From assembly GCA_017625065.1 (NCBI GenBank), contig JAGALS010000060.1, forward strand, positions 1-32,255: a stretch of 32,255 bases of DNA. The letters are read 5' to 3'. Below are positions 1-7,657 of the stretch, one piece after another. Source of the stretch: Clostridia bacterium. GTDB taxonomy: Bacteria > Bacillota > Clostridia > Oscillospirales > CAG-272. The notes below the pieces were generated by a model. It made no database searches. It saw nothing but the letters and a program-made list of their open reading frames with translations, and was not told the DNA's origin. The position numbers were made by a program, and so were the translations under genes. How positions within the stretch are numbered: position 1 is the first letter of the stretch; each line of letters begins with the position of its first letter.

Positions 1-2
1 AC

Positions 3-932
3 ATGATCACCGGTGCCGCTCAGATGGACGGCGCAATTCTGGTTGTTGCAGGTACCGACGGTCCTCTTCAGCAGACCCGTGAGCACGTTCTGCTTGCTCG
101 TCAGGTAGGCGTTCCCGCAATCGTTGTTTTCATGAACAAGAAGGACCTTGTTGATGACGACGAGCTGCTGGATCTGGTTGAGATGGAGATCCGTGATCTT
201 CTTTCTCAGTACGATTTCCCCGGCGACGACACCCCCATCATCCGTGGCTCTGCTCGCGATGCTCTGGAGTCCTCCAACACCGACGTCAATGCTCCCGAGT
301 ATGCTTGCATCCTTGAGCTGATGGACGCTGTTGACTCCTTCATTCCCACCCCTGCTCGTCAGGCTGATCTGGACTTCCTGATGCCCGTCGAGGACGTCTT
401 CTCCATCTCCGGCCGTGGTACTGTTGCTACCGGTCGTGTTGAGAGAGGTACCGTTAAGGTTGGTGACGTTGTTGAGATCGTTGGTCTTTCCGACGAGTCC
501 AAGAACACCACCGTTACCGGTGTCGAGATGTTCCACAAGCTGCTTCCTCAGGCAGAGGCTGGTGACAACATCGGCGCACTGCTTCGTGGCGTTGCTAAGG
601 ACGAGATCGAGCGCGGACAGGTTTTGGCTAAGCCCGGCTCCGTTCATCCCCACACCAAGTTCGTTGGCACTGTGTACGTTCTGACTGAGAAGGAAGGCGG
701 CCGTTCCAAGCCCTTCTTCGCTGGCTACCGTCCTCAGTTCTACTTCCGTACCACCGACGTTACCGGCACCATCGAGCTCCCCGAGGGCGTTGAGATGTGC
801 CGTCCCGGCGACAACGTTGAGATGACCGTTGAGCTGATCACCCCCATCGCTTGCGAAGAGGGTCTGCGTTTCGCTATCCGTGAGGGTGGCAGAACCGTTG
901 GTTCCGGCGCTGTTGCTAAGATTCTTGGCTAA
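3..932 (+). CDS. tuf: Elongation factor Tu, C-terminal part (5' end outside window)
   Basis: EF-Tu is the GTPase that delivers aminoacyl-tRNA to the ribosome. About 309 residues are present of a protein normally near 400. The first visible methionine is internal ([15 protein letters not shown] region of the G domain), so the true start lies left of the window. The NKKD guanine-specificity motif is visible near residue 45 of the fragment, followed by domain II (around [13 protein letters not shown]) and domain III up to the usual ending GAVAKILG. Codon use is strongly biased (gtt, gct, ggt, cgt), as expected of a very highly expressed gene. A strong terminator follows directly. In related bacteria the gene usually lies after fusA, but that part is not visible. 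Identification is secure. Confidence 0.98.
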   Translation: MITGAAQMDGAILVVAGTDGPLQQTREHVLLARQVGVPAIVVFMNKKDLVDDDELLDLVEMEIRDLLSQYDFPGDDTPIIRGSARDALESSNTDVNAPEYACILELMDAVDSFIPTPARQADLDFLMPVEDVFSISGRGTVATGRVERGTVKVGDVVEIVGLSDESKNTTVTGVEMFHKLLPQAEAGDNIGALLRGVAKDEIERGQVLAKPGSVHPHTKFVGTVYVLTEKEGGRSKPFFAGYRPQFYFRTTDVTGTIELPEGVEMCRPGDNVEMTVELITPIACEEGLRFAIREGGRTVGSGAVAKILG

Positions 933-965
933 TCCGAATTGATTAACTGAAATCTGAAACAAATC

Positions 966-995
966 CCCCCGCCGCCTTTGGCGGCGGGGGCTTTT
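966..995 (+). terminator. Rho-independent terminator of tuf
   Basis: An 11-bp GC-only stem (966-976 with 980-990, loop TTT) is followed by CTTTT. It starts 33 nt after the tuf stop codon and fits a strong intrinsic terminator. Confidence 0.93.
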
Positions 996-1004
996 ACATC
1001 GGTG

Positions 1005-1085
1005 GTCGCGCGTCAGATCAAGGATGAGAAGGCGTGATCGCGAAGGCGTCGCCGTATTATATACGGCAGTCCGAGTGAGCGCGAC
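1005..1085. other. Inverted-repeat-bounded intergenic element, possible structured RNA or small repeat
   Basis: The 519-nt gap between tuf and ribU holds no gene before the riboswitch. This 81-nt segment is bounded by GTCGCGC (1005-1011) and its exact complement GCGCGAC (1079-1085). Inside is a perfect 7-bp hairpin, GCCGTAT-TAT-ATACGGC (1051-1067). It is much GC-richer than the AT-rich DNA just downstream. A second, separate hairpin, GAGATCT...AGATCTC, lies at 1110-1134, and ATCAAGG...CCTTGAT arms lie at about 1178-1206. No coding potential is evident. It could be a degenerate palindromic repeat or a folded RNA; only one copy is present here, so the class cannot be decided. Confidence 0.45.
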
Positions 1086-1221
1086 TAAAAAAACGCATAT
1101 AATAAAAATGAGATCTGCGCTGCGCGAAGATCTCTACAAAAATGTTTAACGATTAAAATAACGACTTGCTAAAAAGCATCAAGGTGCGTTTTTGTTCTCG
1201 CCTTGATATGTCGTGCGAATA

Positions 1222-1346
1222 TTCTTCGGGGATTGGTGTAATTCCATACCGGCGGTGAATGATCATATCATAAGCCCGCGAACTCCTAACGGAGCCGAAC
1301 AGGTGAAATTCCTGTGCCGACGGTAAAGTCCGGATGATAGAAGAAG
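1222..1346 (+). promoter_or_regulatory. FMN riboswitch (RFN element)
   Basis: The conserved RFN segments occur in order: TTCTTCGGGG at the 5' P1 side, an AATTCC/ACCGGCGGT block (1241-1256), AAGCCCGCGA (about 1272-1281), a second GTGAAATTCCTGTGCCGACGG-like block (about 1303-1322), AGTCCGGATGA, and the closing GAAGAAG that pairs with the 5' TTCTTC. This aptamer binds flavin mononucleotide. It lies just upstream of a RibU-type riboflavin transporter and is followed by an intrinsic terminator, so FMN should switch the gene off by premature termination. I found no convincing complete promoter upstream; a TATAAT at 1098-1103 lacks a good -35. Confidence 0.96.
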
Positions 1347-1377
1347 AGCCAATGAGGGCAGAGTGTTTCTGCCGCCC

Positions 1378-1417
1378 CGACAATACCCAAGATGGGAATT
1401 GTCGATTTTTGTTTTTT
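1378..1417 (+). terminator. Terminator of the FMN riboswitch expression platform
   Basis: CGACAAT (1378-1384) pairs with ATTGTCG (1398-1404), with an inner CCC/GGG pairing. The stem is followed by TTTTTGTTTTTT (1406-1417). It lies between the aptamer and the ribU ribosome binding site, as expected of an attenuator formed when FMN is bound. A GGCAG/CTGCC hairpin (about 1357-1373) separates it from the aptamer. Confidence 0.9.
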
Positions 1418-1450
1418 GGCACTTCTTTCACAGATGAAAGGAGAAATTTT

Positions 1451-2188
1451 ATGAGATCTGAAAGAAAAAGCAGTCAAAACCTTCGGCGCATGGTTATGGT
1501 GGCAATGTTTACCGCAATGTCGTATGTGGCAATGCTGTTTATTCATATTAAAGTTGGCTTCCTGACCATGGACATCAAGGATGCCGTTATTACCTTGTGT
1601 GGGCTGTTTTTTGGCCCCGTTTCGGCACTTTTTATATCCGTATTGGTTCCTTTTATCGAGCTTTTGACGATGAGTGATACAGGACTTTACGGCTTGATTA
1701 TGAACATCATCGGCTCGGCTGCATTTTCTGTGACCGTAGCATTATTTTATAAATGGAAAAAGACACTTTGGGGCGCTGTGGCAGGGCTTGTTTCGGGCGC
1801 GCTGATCATGACGGCTGTTATGATGCTTGCCAATCTCTTTATTACCCCCTATTATATGGGAACGACGATGGATGCCGTTCGCCAAATGATCCCGACACTG
1901 CTGTTGCCCTTCAATCTGCTGAAAGGCGTTATCAACGTGGGCGCGGTGCTGCTGCTTTATAAGCCCTTGTCAAGAGCGCTGCATAAAATGGGAATTCTTG
2001 CTTCCAAAGCTACGCGTGTGCCCGATGAGGCGGATTTCGAAAATGGCGAAAACTCACCCCGTTATGGCACTAAATCCGCATTCAACAAGACCAGCATCGC
2101 AGTCAGCATTGTTGCTGTTTTGCTGATCGCAGCCTCACTTGTGCTGATCTTTACGGTGCTTGGCGGAAAATTCGATTTCGGATTGTAA
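1451..2188 (+). CDS. ribU: Riboflavin ECF transporter S component, RibU-like
   Basis: This is the substrate-binding membrane subunit of an energy-coupling-factor transporter. It captures riboflavin and works with shared EcfA/EcfT subunits encoded elsewhere. The 245-residue protein has hydrophobic segments typical of S components over residues 12-175, including the N-terminal RRMVMVAMFTAMSYVAM segment. The start is ATG 1451, preceded by GAAAGGAG at about 1436-1443. The reading frame stays open upstream to 1334 but would run through the riboswitch and terminator. Control by the FMN riboswitch supports riboflavin as the substrate. The C-terminus is unusual: after a polar linker (about 185-212) there is an extra hydrophobic segment (about 215-236) beyond the six helices expected of S components. 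I am sure of the family; substrate choice rests largely on the riboswitch. Confidence 0.93.
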   Translation: MRSERKSSQNLRRMVMVAMFTAMSYVAMLFIHIKVGFLTMDIKDAVITLCGLFFGPVSALFISVLVPFIELLTMSDTGLYGLIMNIIGSAAFSVTVALFYKWKKTLWGAVAGLVSGALIMTAVMMLANLFITPYYMGTTMDAVRQMIPTLLLPFNLLKGVINVGAVLLLYKPLSRALHKMGILASKATRVPDEADFENGENSPRYGTKSAFNKTSIAVSIVAVLLIAASLVLIFTVLGGKFDFGL

Positions 2189-2197
2189 TACAAGGGG

Positions 2198-2226
2198 TTG
2201 ATTTTTTCGGCGCAGTTGTGTATAAT
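2198..2226 (+). promoter_or_regulatory. Sigma-A-type promoter for the COG2426-like gene
   Basis: TTGATT (2198-2203), a 17-nt spacer and a perfect TATAAT (2221-2226) lie just after the ribU stop. Transcription should start near 2233, about 30 nt before the next start codon, which makes the membrane-protein gene independent of the FMN switch. Confidence 0.85.
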
Positions 2227-2264
2227 AAGCATATTGTGCGAATTTTATCGAAAAGGAGAGCAAT

Positions 2265-2768
2265 ATGATCGATGCGATTAAGACGTTTTTGATCGATGTG
2301 CTGGGTGCGCATTTTGGCGTTATGATCTGTGCCATGATCCCGATCATTGAGCTGCGCGGTGCCATTCCGCTTGGTATGGGATTGGGGTTACAATGGTGGC
2401 AGAGCTATCTGTATGCCGTGATCGGCAATATGATACCCGTGCCCTTTATTTTGCTGTTTATCACCAAGGTCATCGCATGGATGACGCGAAGCCGCGTAAA
2501 ATTTTTTAATAAGATCGGCACTTGGCTCACGAACAAAGCCGAAAAGAACCGCGCAAAGATCGAAAAATACTCTTTCTGGGGCGTTTGTCTCTTTGTGGCA
2601 ATTCCTTTGCCCGTCACGGGTGCCTGGACAGGCTCTCTGGTCGCTTCAACCATCGGTATGAAGTGGTGGAAGGCGTTTTTCTCCTGCCTTTTAGGCGTTA
2701 TGATCGCCGGCGTGATCGTCACATTGATCGCATACAGCGCGCTTGCGGCATTTACCTGGCTTTTGTGA
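2265..2768 (+). CDS. COG2426-type small membrane protein (annotated family 'small multidrug export protein')
   Basis: A 167-residue polytopic membrane protein resembling the Sm_multidrug_ex/COG2426 family. Hydrophobic segments lie at about 15-35, 42-68, 100-125 and 135-165. Family-like signatures include PIIELRGAIPLGMGLG near the N-terminus and PLPVTGAWTGSL in the middle. The re-entrant-looking proline-rich stretches recall DedA-like architectures. Despite the family name, multidrug export is not established, and nothing in the sequence fixes a substrate. ATG 2265 follows AAAGGAGAG at a good distance. The gene has its own promoter, and no terminator is seen before the metK promoter. The family assignment is good; the function is unknown. 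Confidence 0.85.
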   Translation: MIDAIKTFLIDVLGAHFGVMICAMIPIIELRGAIPLGMGLGLQWWQSYLYAVIGNMIPVPFILLFITKVIAWMTRSRVKFFNKIGTWLTNKAEKNRAKIEKYSFWGVCLFVAIPLPVTGAWTGSLVASTIGMKWWKAFFSCLLGVMIAGVIVTLIAYSALAAFTWLL

Positions 2769-2786
2769 TAAAGTGCGACAAAGTAC

Positions 2787-2815
2787 TTGTAATTTCGTTT
2801 GATCTATGCTATAAT
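2787..2815 (+). promoter_or_regulatory. Promoter of the SAM riboswitch-metK unit
   Basis: TTGTAA (2787-2792), 17 nt, then TATAAT (2810-2815). The predicted transcript would begin near 2822, right at the 5' edge of the SAM aptamer, which supports both calls. Confidence 0.88.
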
Positions 2816-2819
2816 AATA

Positions 2820-2910
2820 ACATCATCAAGAGTAGGGGAGGGACAGGCCCGTTGATCCTACAGCAACCTCCCGCTTTGGAAAGGTGCTAAATCCCGAGAG
2901 ATGAGTGAAG
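2820..2910 (+). promoter_or_regulatory. SAM-I riboswitch (S box) aptamer
   Basis: Conserved S-box elements appear in order: ATCAAGAG, GAGGGACAGGCCC, CAGCAACC, GGTGCTAAATCC and a closing GATGA (2900-2904) that can pair with TCATC (2823-2827). This RNA binds S-adenosylmethionine. It precedes the SAM synthetase gene and is followed by an intrinsic terminator, so SAM, the product, should reduce metK transcription. Confidence 0.96.
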
Positions 2911-2918
2911 CTGACGTG

Positions 2919-2951
2919 AACTCCCCCTCGGGTCGCCGAGGGGGAGTTTTT
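2919..2951 (+). terminator. Terminator of the SAM riboswitch
   Basis: A perfect 13-bp stem (2919-2931 with 2936-2948, loop GTCG) is followed by a T run to 2951. The metK ribosome binding site follows at about 2962. It is the off-state structure of the SAM switch. Confidence 0.93.
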
Positions 2952-2972
2952 AATCAAATTTGGAGGAATATT

Positions 2973-4160
2973 ATGAAATCCCGTAAAATGCTTTTTACAT
3001 CCGAATCCGTCACCGAAGGACATCCCGATAAAATTTCCGATAAGATCTCCGACTCCATTCTGGATGCGATGCTTGCGGCAGATCCGATGTCCCGCGTTGC
3101 CTGCGAGACCTTCTGCACCACGGGTATGGTCTGCGTGATGGGCGAGATCACGACCGAGGCATACGTTGATATTCAAAGCATCGTGCGCGAGACCGTGCGC
3201 GAGATCGGCTACGACCGCGCAAAATACGGCTTTGACTGCGATAGCTGTGCCGTGATCAGCTCGATCCACGAGCAGTCTCCCGACATCGCGATGGGCGTGA
3301 ATAAGGCGCTTGAGGCAAAGGAAGGCAGGATGCAGGACGATCTGGATACGGGTGCGGGCGACCAGGGTATGATGTTCGGCTACGCTTGTAACGAAACGCC
3401 CGAGCTGATGCCTCTGCCCATTTCGCTTGCGCATAAGCTCGCGCTGCGCCTCACAGTCGTTCGTAAGAACGGTACGCTGAACTATCTGCGTCCCGACGGA
3501 AAAACGCAGGTCACCGTGGAATATGTGGACGATCAGCCCGTTCGCGTGGATACCGTGGTCATTTCGACCCAGCATTCGCCTGATGTGGACGGTGACACCA
3601 TTCGCCGCGATATGATCGAGCACGTCATCCATACGACGATCCCCGCAGATTTGCTGGATGCCGATACCAAGATCTTTGTCAACCCCACGGGTCGCTTTGT
3701 TGTGGGCGGTCCTGCAGGCGATACGGGCCTTACGGGCAGAAAGATCATCGTTGATACCTACGGCGGCTATGCCCGTCACGGCGGCGGCGCGTTTTCGGGC
3801 AAGGACCCCACAAAGGTCGACCGTTCCGCTTGCTACGCCGCGCGTTATATCGCGAAAAACGTGGTTGCCGCAGGTCTTGCGGACAAGTGCGAGGTGCAGG
3901 TCGCTTACGCCATCGGCGTAGCGCGTCCCGTATCGGTTATGATCGATACCTTTGGCACGGGTAAGGTGGACGAGGAGAAGATCTCTGAGGCAGTACAGAA
4001 GCACTTTGATCTTCGCCCTGCCGCCATCATCAAGCACTTTGACCTTCGTCGCCCCATTTACGCACAGATCGCGGCTTACGGCCATATGGGTAGAGAAGAC
4101 CTCGACATCCCGTGGGAAAAGCGCGATCTGGCGCCGATTTTGGCGGCAGAGCTGCTGTAA
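2973..4160 (+). CDS. metK: S-adenosylmethionine synthetase
   Basis: Makes S-adenosylmethionine from methionine and ATP in the cytoplasm. The 395-residue length matches the family. The N-terminal [10 protein letters not shown] motif (GHPDK 16-20), the GAGDQG loop (127-132) and the glycine-rich [16 protein letters not shown] segment (270-285) are all intact, so the enzyme should be active. ATG 2973 follows TTGGAGGAA. An in-frame ATG at 2901 lies inside the riboswitch and its terminator, so it is not used. Transcription is under the SAM-I riboswitch, which gives product feedback. A long hairpin with no U tract follows the stop codon. Confidence 0.98.
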   Translation: MKSRKMLFTSESVTEGHPDKISDKISDSILDAMLAADPMSRVACETFCTTGMVCVMGEITTEAYVDIQSIVRETVREIGYDRAKYGFDCDSCAVISSIHEQSPDIAMGVNKALEAKEGRMQDDLDTGAGDQGMMFGYACNETPELMPLPISLAHKLALRLTVVRKNGTLNYLRPDGKTQVTVEYVDDQPVRVDTVVISTQHSPDVDGDTIRRDMIEHVIHTTIPADLLDADTKIFVNPTGRFVVGGPAGDTGLTGRKIIVDTYGGYARHGGGAFSGKDPTKVDRSACYAARYIAKNVVAAGLADKCEVQVAYAIGVARPVSVMIDTFGTGKVDEEKISEAVQKHFDLRPAAIIKHFDLRRPIYAQIAAYGHMGREDLDIPWEKRDLAPILAAELL

Positions 4161-4204
4161 TTGCTGCAGGGCTAATGTGTTCGGCTCTCGTGCGGCTAAC
4201 CAAA

Positions 4205-4242
4205 CTCACCCTTTCGGCATACACTCATGCCGAGGGGGTGAG
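4205..4242 (+). promoter_or_regulatory. Long hairpin overlapping the ribosome binding site of the next gene
   Basis: Positions 4205-4220 pair with 4227-4242 as a 16-bp stem (two G-U pairs) with a six-nt loop ACACTC. The 3' arm contains AGGGGGTGAG, the only Shine-Dalgarno-like sequence before ATG 4246. No U run follows, so it is a poor terminator. It may instead mask the translation start of the 100-residue protein. Confidence 0.6.
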
Positions 4243-4245
4243 TTC

Positions 4246-4548
4246 ATGTATATCGAGCTGATTGCCGAAATTTTGCTGGCGGTGCTTGCCGTATTCGGGC
4301 TGTATGCCATGATGCGGCTGTTTGTAACGTCGCGGCTGTTGCCGGCACGCGCGGGATTTTTGATTGAGATCCGCGAGGGCACCACAGCGCAGGATGTGCC
4401 ACTGCTTTTGAACCGTGTAAAAGACGCCTTGTTCCTTTGCGGAACGGGGCGTATTGTTGCATTGATAGACCTTGCGCTCAAAGAAGAAACAGCACTTTTG
4501 GATGCCCTGCGCGAGGAGGGTGTCGCGTTTTATTTTGTAAACCTTTGA
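4246..4548 (+). CDS. Small membrane-anchored protein of unknown function
   Basis: I do not recognise this 100-residue protein. It begins with one strongly hydrophobic segment (about residues 4-26, MYIELIAEILLAVLAVFGLY), then a short basic linker and a soluble domain of about 70 residues containing EIREGTTAQDVPLLLNRV and ending VAFYFVNL. The alternating pattern suggests a small alpha/beta domain on the cytoplasmic side of a single membrane anchor. ATG 4246 is 4 nt after a stem that contains its GGGGGTGAG ribosome binding site. Its stop precedes the GTG of recD2 by 17 nt, and the recD2 ribosome binding site lies in this gap, so the two are probably cotranscribed. No catalytic motif is visible. 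Confidence 0.7.
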   Translation: MYIELIAEILLAVLAVFGLYAMMRLFVTSRLLPARAGFLIEIREGTTAQDVPLLLNRVKDALFLCGTGRIVALIDLALKEETALLDALREEGVAFYFVNL

Positions 4549-4565
4549 TGAAAGGAGGAGGGGAC

Positions 4566-6812
4566 GTGGAAAACGAGGGACGTAACACGCCAAGCGAGCA
4601 GGAAAAGCTCAGCGGCAGTGTGGAAAGCATCATTTATGCCAACGAAGAAAACGGCTATACGATCCTTGATTTCGGCACCGATCAAAACGAGCTTGTGACG
4701 CTGGTCGGCACGATCCCGTACGTTGCCGAGGGCGATGAATTGACCGTATACGGCAAATGGGTACATAATCCCAAGTACGGCAGACAGTTTCAGGTGCAGC
4801 AGTTTGAAAAACGTTTGCCCTCCGATGCGGCAGCGATACTGCGCTACCTTTCGTCGGGGGCCGTGAAGGGCATCGGACCGAAAAAAGCGCAAAAGCTGGT
4901 CGAGCTGTTTGGAGAGGATACCTTCGACGTGATCGAAAATCATCCCGATTGGATGGTGCAGATCCCGGGCATCAGCCACCGCATGGCGGGTGAAATTTCC
5001 GAGGAGTTTGCCCGTCAGGCGGGCATTCGCTCAGCAATGATGTTTTTCCGAGACTTTTTTGGCGCGGCGCTGACCGTTCGCATCTATAAGGCGTGGGGCA
5101 GTGCCGCCGTGGACCGCGCCCGTGAAAATCCTTACCGCCTTTGCGAGGAGATCGAGGGCATCGGCTTTGAAAAGGCTGACGATATGGCGGAAAAGATCGG
5201 CTTTGACCGTATGGGTGAGGAGCGCATCAAAAGTGGTATTTTGTACGTGCTGACCTACAACGCGGCACTGAACGGACACACGTGCCTGCCTGCCGAGCGG
5301 CTTGTCGAGGCGGCTGTTGCAATGCTGGACGTGCCAAAGGAGCGCGTAGAGAATGCCATCGCAATGCTGATGAAGGAGCAGAAGCTGCGCCGCATCCACG
5401 TCAGAACCGAAAAAGGGGCAGAGGACTATTTTTTTGACCGCGCTTCTTATGACTGTGAGCGCGTGATCGCCGATAAATTGGTCGTTTTAGACCGCACCTG
5501 CGTGAAGATCGAAAACAGAGACATCGACCACTTTATTACCCGTGAGGAGCGCAGCGGCGGCATTGCGTATGCGTATCTGCAAAAGGAAGCGATTGCGGGC
5601 GCGCTTGAAAACGGAGTCTTGATCTTAACGGGCGGACCGGGTACGGGAAAGACCACCGTTGTCCGTGCGTTGCTGCGCATTTTCCGCAGCCTTGACTTCC
5701 GTGTGGCGCTTGCGGCACCCACGGGTCGTGCCGCCAAGCGTATGTCCGAAGCAACCTCAGCGGAAGCAAAAACAGTACACCGTTTGCTTGAAATGAGTTA
5801 CACGGACGGCAAAAAGGCGCAATTTGCCCGCAACGAAAAGGACCTTTTGGAGGAGGACGTCATCATCGTGGATGAAAGCTCGATGATGGACTCTGTGTTG
5901 ACCGCCGCGCTCTTGAAGGCGATCAAGCCGGGCGCACGCCTCATTCTGATCGGCGATGCCGATCAGCTTCCGTCGGTCGGGGCGGGGAACGTTTTGCACG
6001 ATCTGATCGCATCGGGACGTTTTACGACTGTTGCGCTCACCGAGGTCTTTCGCCAGGCACAGCACAGCCTGATCGTGACAAACGCACACGCGATCAACCG
6101 CGGTGAAATGCCGCGGTTGAATGTCAAGGATAACGACTTTTTCTTTCTTGCACGTGAGAGCGACGGTGCGATCGCCGCGACCGTTGCCGAGCTTTGCCAT
6201 ACCCGCTTGCCCAGGGCTTACGGCGCGCAGATCGTGGGCAATATACAGGTGATCTCTCCCTCGCGAAAAGGCGAGGTTGGCACCGAAAATCTGAACCGTT
6301 TGCTGCAAAACACACTCAATCCCCCTCGCGCCGGCAAGCGCGAGCACACCGTGCGCGATCTTGTGTTTCGTGAAGGCGATCGCGTGATGCAGATCCGCAA
6401 TAATTACGATTTAATGTGGGAACGGGGTGAGGAAAATGGGTGCGGTGTCTTTAACGGGGATATCGGTATCATCGAAAATATCTCCCCGAAGGACAGAAGC
6501 GTTGAGGTGCTTTTTGACGACCGTCACGTGACCTATGACTTCACGGCATTGGACGAGCTGGAGCACGCCTTTGCCGTGACCGTTCATAAAAGTCAGGGCA
6601 GTGAATACCCCGTGGTGATCCTGCCGCTTTACAGCGCGCCGCCGATGCTGCTCACCCGAAATCTGCTTTACACAGCGGTCACAAGAGCCCAAAAAATGGT
6701 GATCCTGGTGGGGCGTGAGGATATCGCCGCGCAAATGGTGAAAAACAACCGCCAGGCGATGCGTTATACAGGCCTTTGTGCAAGACTGTTTGCGGGTGGT
6801 GAAAAGCAATGA
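4566..6812 (+). CDS. recD2: RecD2-type ATP-dependent DNA helicase
   Basis: A 5'-3' superfamily 1B DNA helicase acting without RecBC, linked in other bacteria to DNA damage tolerance. The 748-residue protein has the long N-terminal region of RecD2: an OB-like start (about 15-95) and helix-hairpin-helix repeats (about 97-150, with GAVKGIGPKKAQKL). Helicase motifs follow: Walker A GGPGTGKTT (356-364), PTGRAAKRM, DESSMMD (436-442), GDADQLPSVGAG, and HKSQGSEYP (about 674-682) near the C-terminus. GTG 4566 is chosen because AAAGGAGG lies about 8 nt upstream; the in-frame ATG 4548 overlaps the previous stop and has no ribosome binding site. It overlaps comF by 4 nt (ATGA). Confidence 0.95.
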   Translation: MENEGRNTPSEQEKLSGSVESIIYANEENGYTILDFGTDQNELVTLVGTIPYVAEGDELTVYGKWVHNPKYGRQFQVQQFEKRLPSDAAAILRYLSSGAVKGIGPKKAQKLVELFGEDTFDVIENHPDWMVQIPGISHRMAGEISEEFARQAGIRSAMMFFRDFFGAALTVRIYKAWGSAAVDRARENPYRLCEEIEGIGFEKADDMAEKIGFDRMGEERIKSGILYVLTYNAALNGHTCLPAERLVEAAVAMLDVPKERVENAIAMLMKEQKLRRIHVRTEKGAEDYFFDRASYDCERVIADKLVVLDRTCVKIENRDIDHFITREERSGGIAYAYLQKEAIAGALENGVLILTGGPGTGKTTVVRALLRIFRSLDFRVALAAPTGRAAKRMSEATSAEAKTVHRLLEMSYTDGKKAQFARNEKDLLEEDVIIVDESSMMDSVLTAALLKAIKPGARLILIGDADQLPSVGAGNVLHDLIASGRFTTVALTEVFRQAQHSLIVTNAHAINRGEMPRLNVKDNDFFFLARESDGAIAATVAELCHTRLPRAYGAQIVGNIQVISPSRKGEVGTENLNRLLQNTLNPPRAGKREHTVRDLVFREGDRVMQIRNNYDLMWERGEENGCGVFNGDIGIIENISPKDRSVEVLFDDRHVTYDFTALDELEHAFAVTVHKSQGSEYPVVILPLYSAPPMLLTRNLLYTAVTRAQKMVILVGREDIAAQMVKNNRQAMRYTGLCARLFAGGEKQ

Positions 6813-7588
6813 TCCCGTTTTTACGTATCGCTTCCGAACTTTTGTTTCCACCCTGCTGCGTTGGCTGCGGAAAACGGATCCGACCCTCAACAAGCAAAGA
6901 AAAAACGCCTTATTTTTGTTCCGAGTGTGCATTGGAATGGGAAAAGAGCCTGCTTTCGCAGTGCCCGGATTGCTTTGCGCCCTATTGTGAATGCAACTGT
7001 CAGCCCCACTTGATGAAGCGTGTGGGCAGCAAGGGACTGATCAAATTAGCACCTTATCACAAGGAAGAGCATTACCGCACCGTCAGTCACGCGATCCATA
7101 GTATGAAGCGCACGCCACGCGCTCGTGTGTTTGATTGCTGTGCGGAAAATCTCGCTCAACCGCTACTGAAAGCCGTTTGCACAGCGGAGGAAAAAACGCC
7201 GATTTCTCATACCGTTATCGTACATTTGCCGCGTTCTGTGCGAAATGCAAGGCGCTATGGCTTCGATCAGGCAAGAGAGCTTGCGAAGGCATTATCCCGT
7301 AAAACATCCTATCCACATCTTTCTGCTTTGAAGCGCGTGGGAAGAAATAGAGAGCAAAAGAAGCTGACCGTCAAGGAAAGACAAGCCAACCTGAGGGGTG
7401 CATTTACATTGACGGGAGACGTTCGCGGCTGCCGTGTTATTTTGGTGGATGACGTGGTCACGACAGGGGCGGGTATGGCTGAAGCGATCAGGGTTCTGAA
7501 ACGGGGCGGAGCCGCCGAAATTCTACCTGTTTGCGTTGCCGCCACCCTCAAAAAGCGCCAAGAGCCCACATTTCCAAAATTTTCTTGA
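6809..7588 (+). CDS. comF: ComF family phosphoribosyltransferase-like protein
   Basis: ComF proteins are needed for DNA uptake in competent Gram-positive bacteria and resemble phosphoribosyltransferases. The 259-residue protein starts with a zinc-ribbon-like region (CCVGC at 16-20, FCSEC, CPDC and a Cys-rich CECNC). The C-terminal domain carries the PRPP-binding loop VILVDDVVTTGAG (210-222) and the conserved GFDQA segment. The start ATG overlaps the recD2 stop as ATGA, so translation is coupled. Its last codons contain the -35 box of the downstream mreB-like gene. No other competence gene is in the window, so a DNA-uptake role is by family only. Confidence 0.92.
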   Translation: MIPFLRIASELLFPPCCVGCGKRIRPSTSKEKTPYFCSECALEWEKSLLSQCPDCFAPYCECNCQPHLMKRVGSKGLIKLAPYHKEEHYRTVSHAIHSMKRTPRARVFDCCAENLAQPLLKAVCTAEEKTPISHTVIVHLPRSVRNARRYGFDQARELAKALSRKTSYPHLSALKRVGRNREQKKLTVKERQANLRGAFTLTGDVRGCRVILVDDVVTTGAGMAEAIRVLKRGGAAEILPVCVAATLKKRQEPTFPKFS

Positions 7589-7616
7589 CAATTTGCTTAT
7601 TTAGTGTTAATATAAT
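7585..7616 (+). promoter_or_regulatory. Promoter upstream of the MreB-like gene
   Basis: A consensus TTGACA (7585-7590) overlaps the comF stop. A TAATAT hexamer at 7608-7613 gives a 17-nt spacer; the perfect TATAAT at 7611-7616 would give 20. The exact -10 is therefore uncertain, but a promoter here is likely. Confidence 0.75.
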
Positions 7617-7657
7617 ACCATATATCATATAATAAAAAATCGGAAAGGAGGAACGGT

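Noticed and set aside
1098-1103. TATAAT as the ribU promoter
   Set aside because: The hexamer 17 nt upstream does not resemble TTGACA. It is kept only as a possible -10 and not listed as a promoter.
1334-1450. In-frame upstream extension of ribU
   Set aside because: It would translate the FMN aptamer end and the terminator. ATG 1451 has a good ribosome binding site and begins the family-like N-terminus.
2901-2972. In-frame upstream extension of metK
   Set aside because: It covers the SAM riboswitch terminator, and the family N-terminus starts at 2973 behind GGAGG.
2826-4085. A 419-residue open frame on the minus strand, opposite metK
   Set aside because: It is the shadow of metK and runs through the SAM riboswitch, with an Arg/His-rich composition unlike a real protein.
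4548-4565. ATG start for recD2 overlapping the previous stop codon
   Set aside because: No ribosome binding site precedes it, while AAAGGAGG is well placed for GTG 4566. Translational coupling at 4548 cannot be excluded but is less likely.
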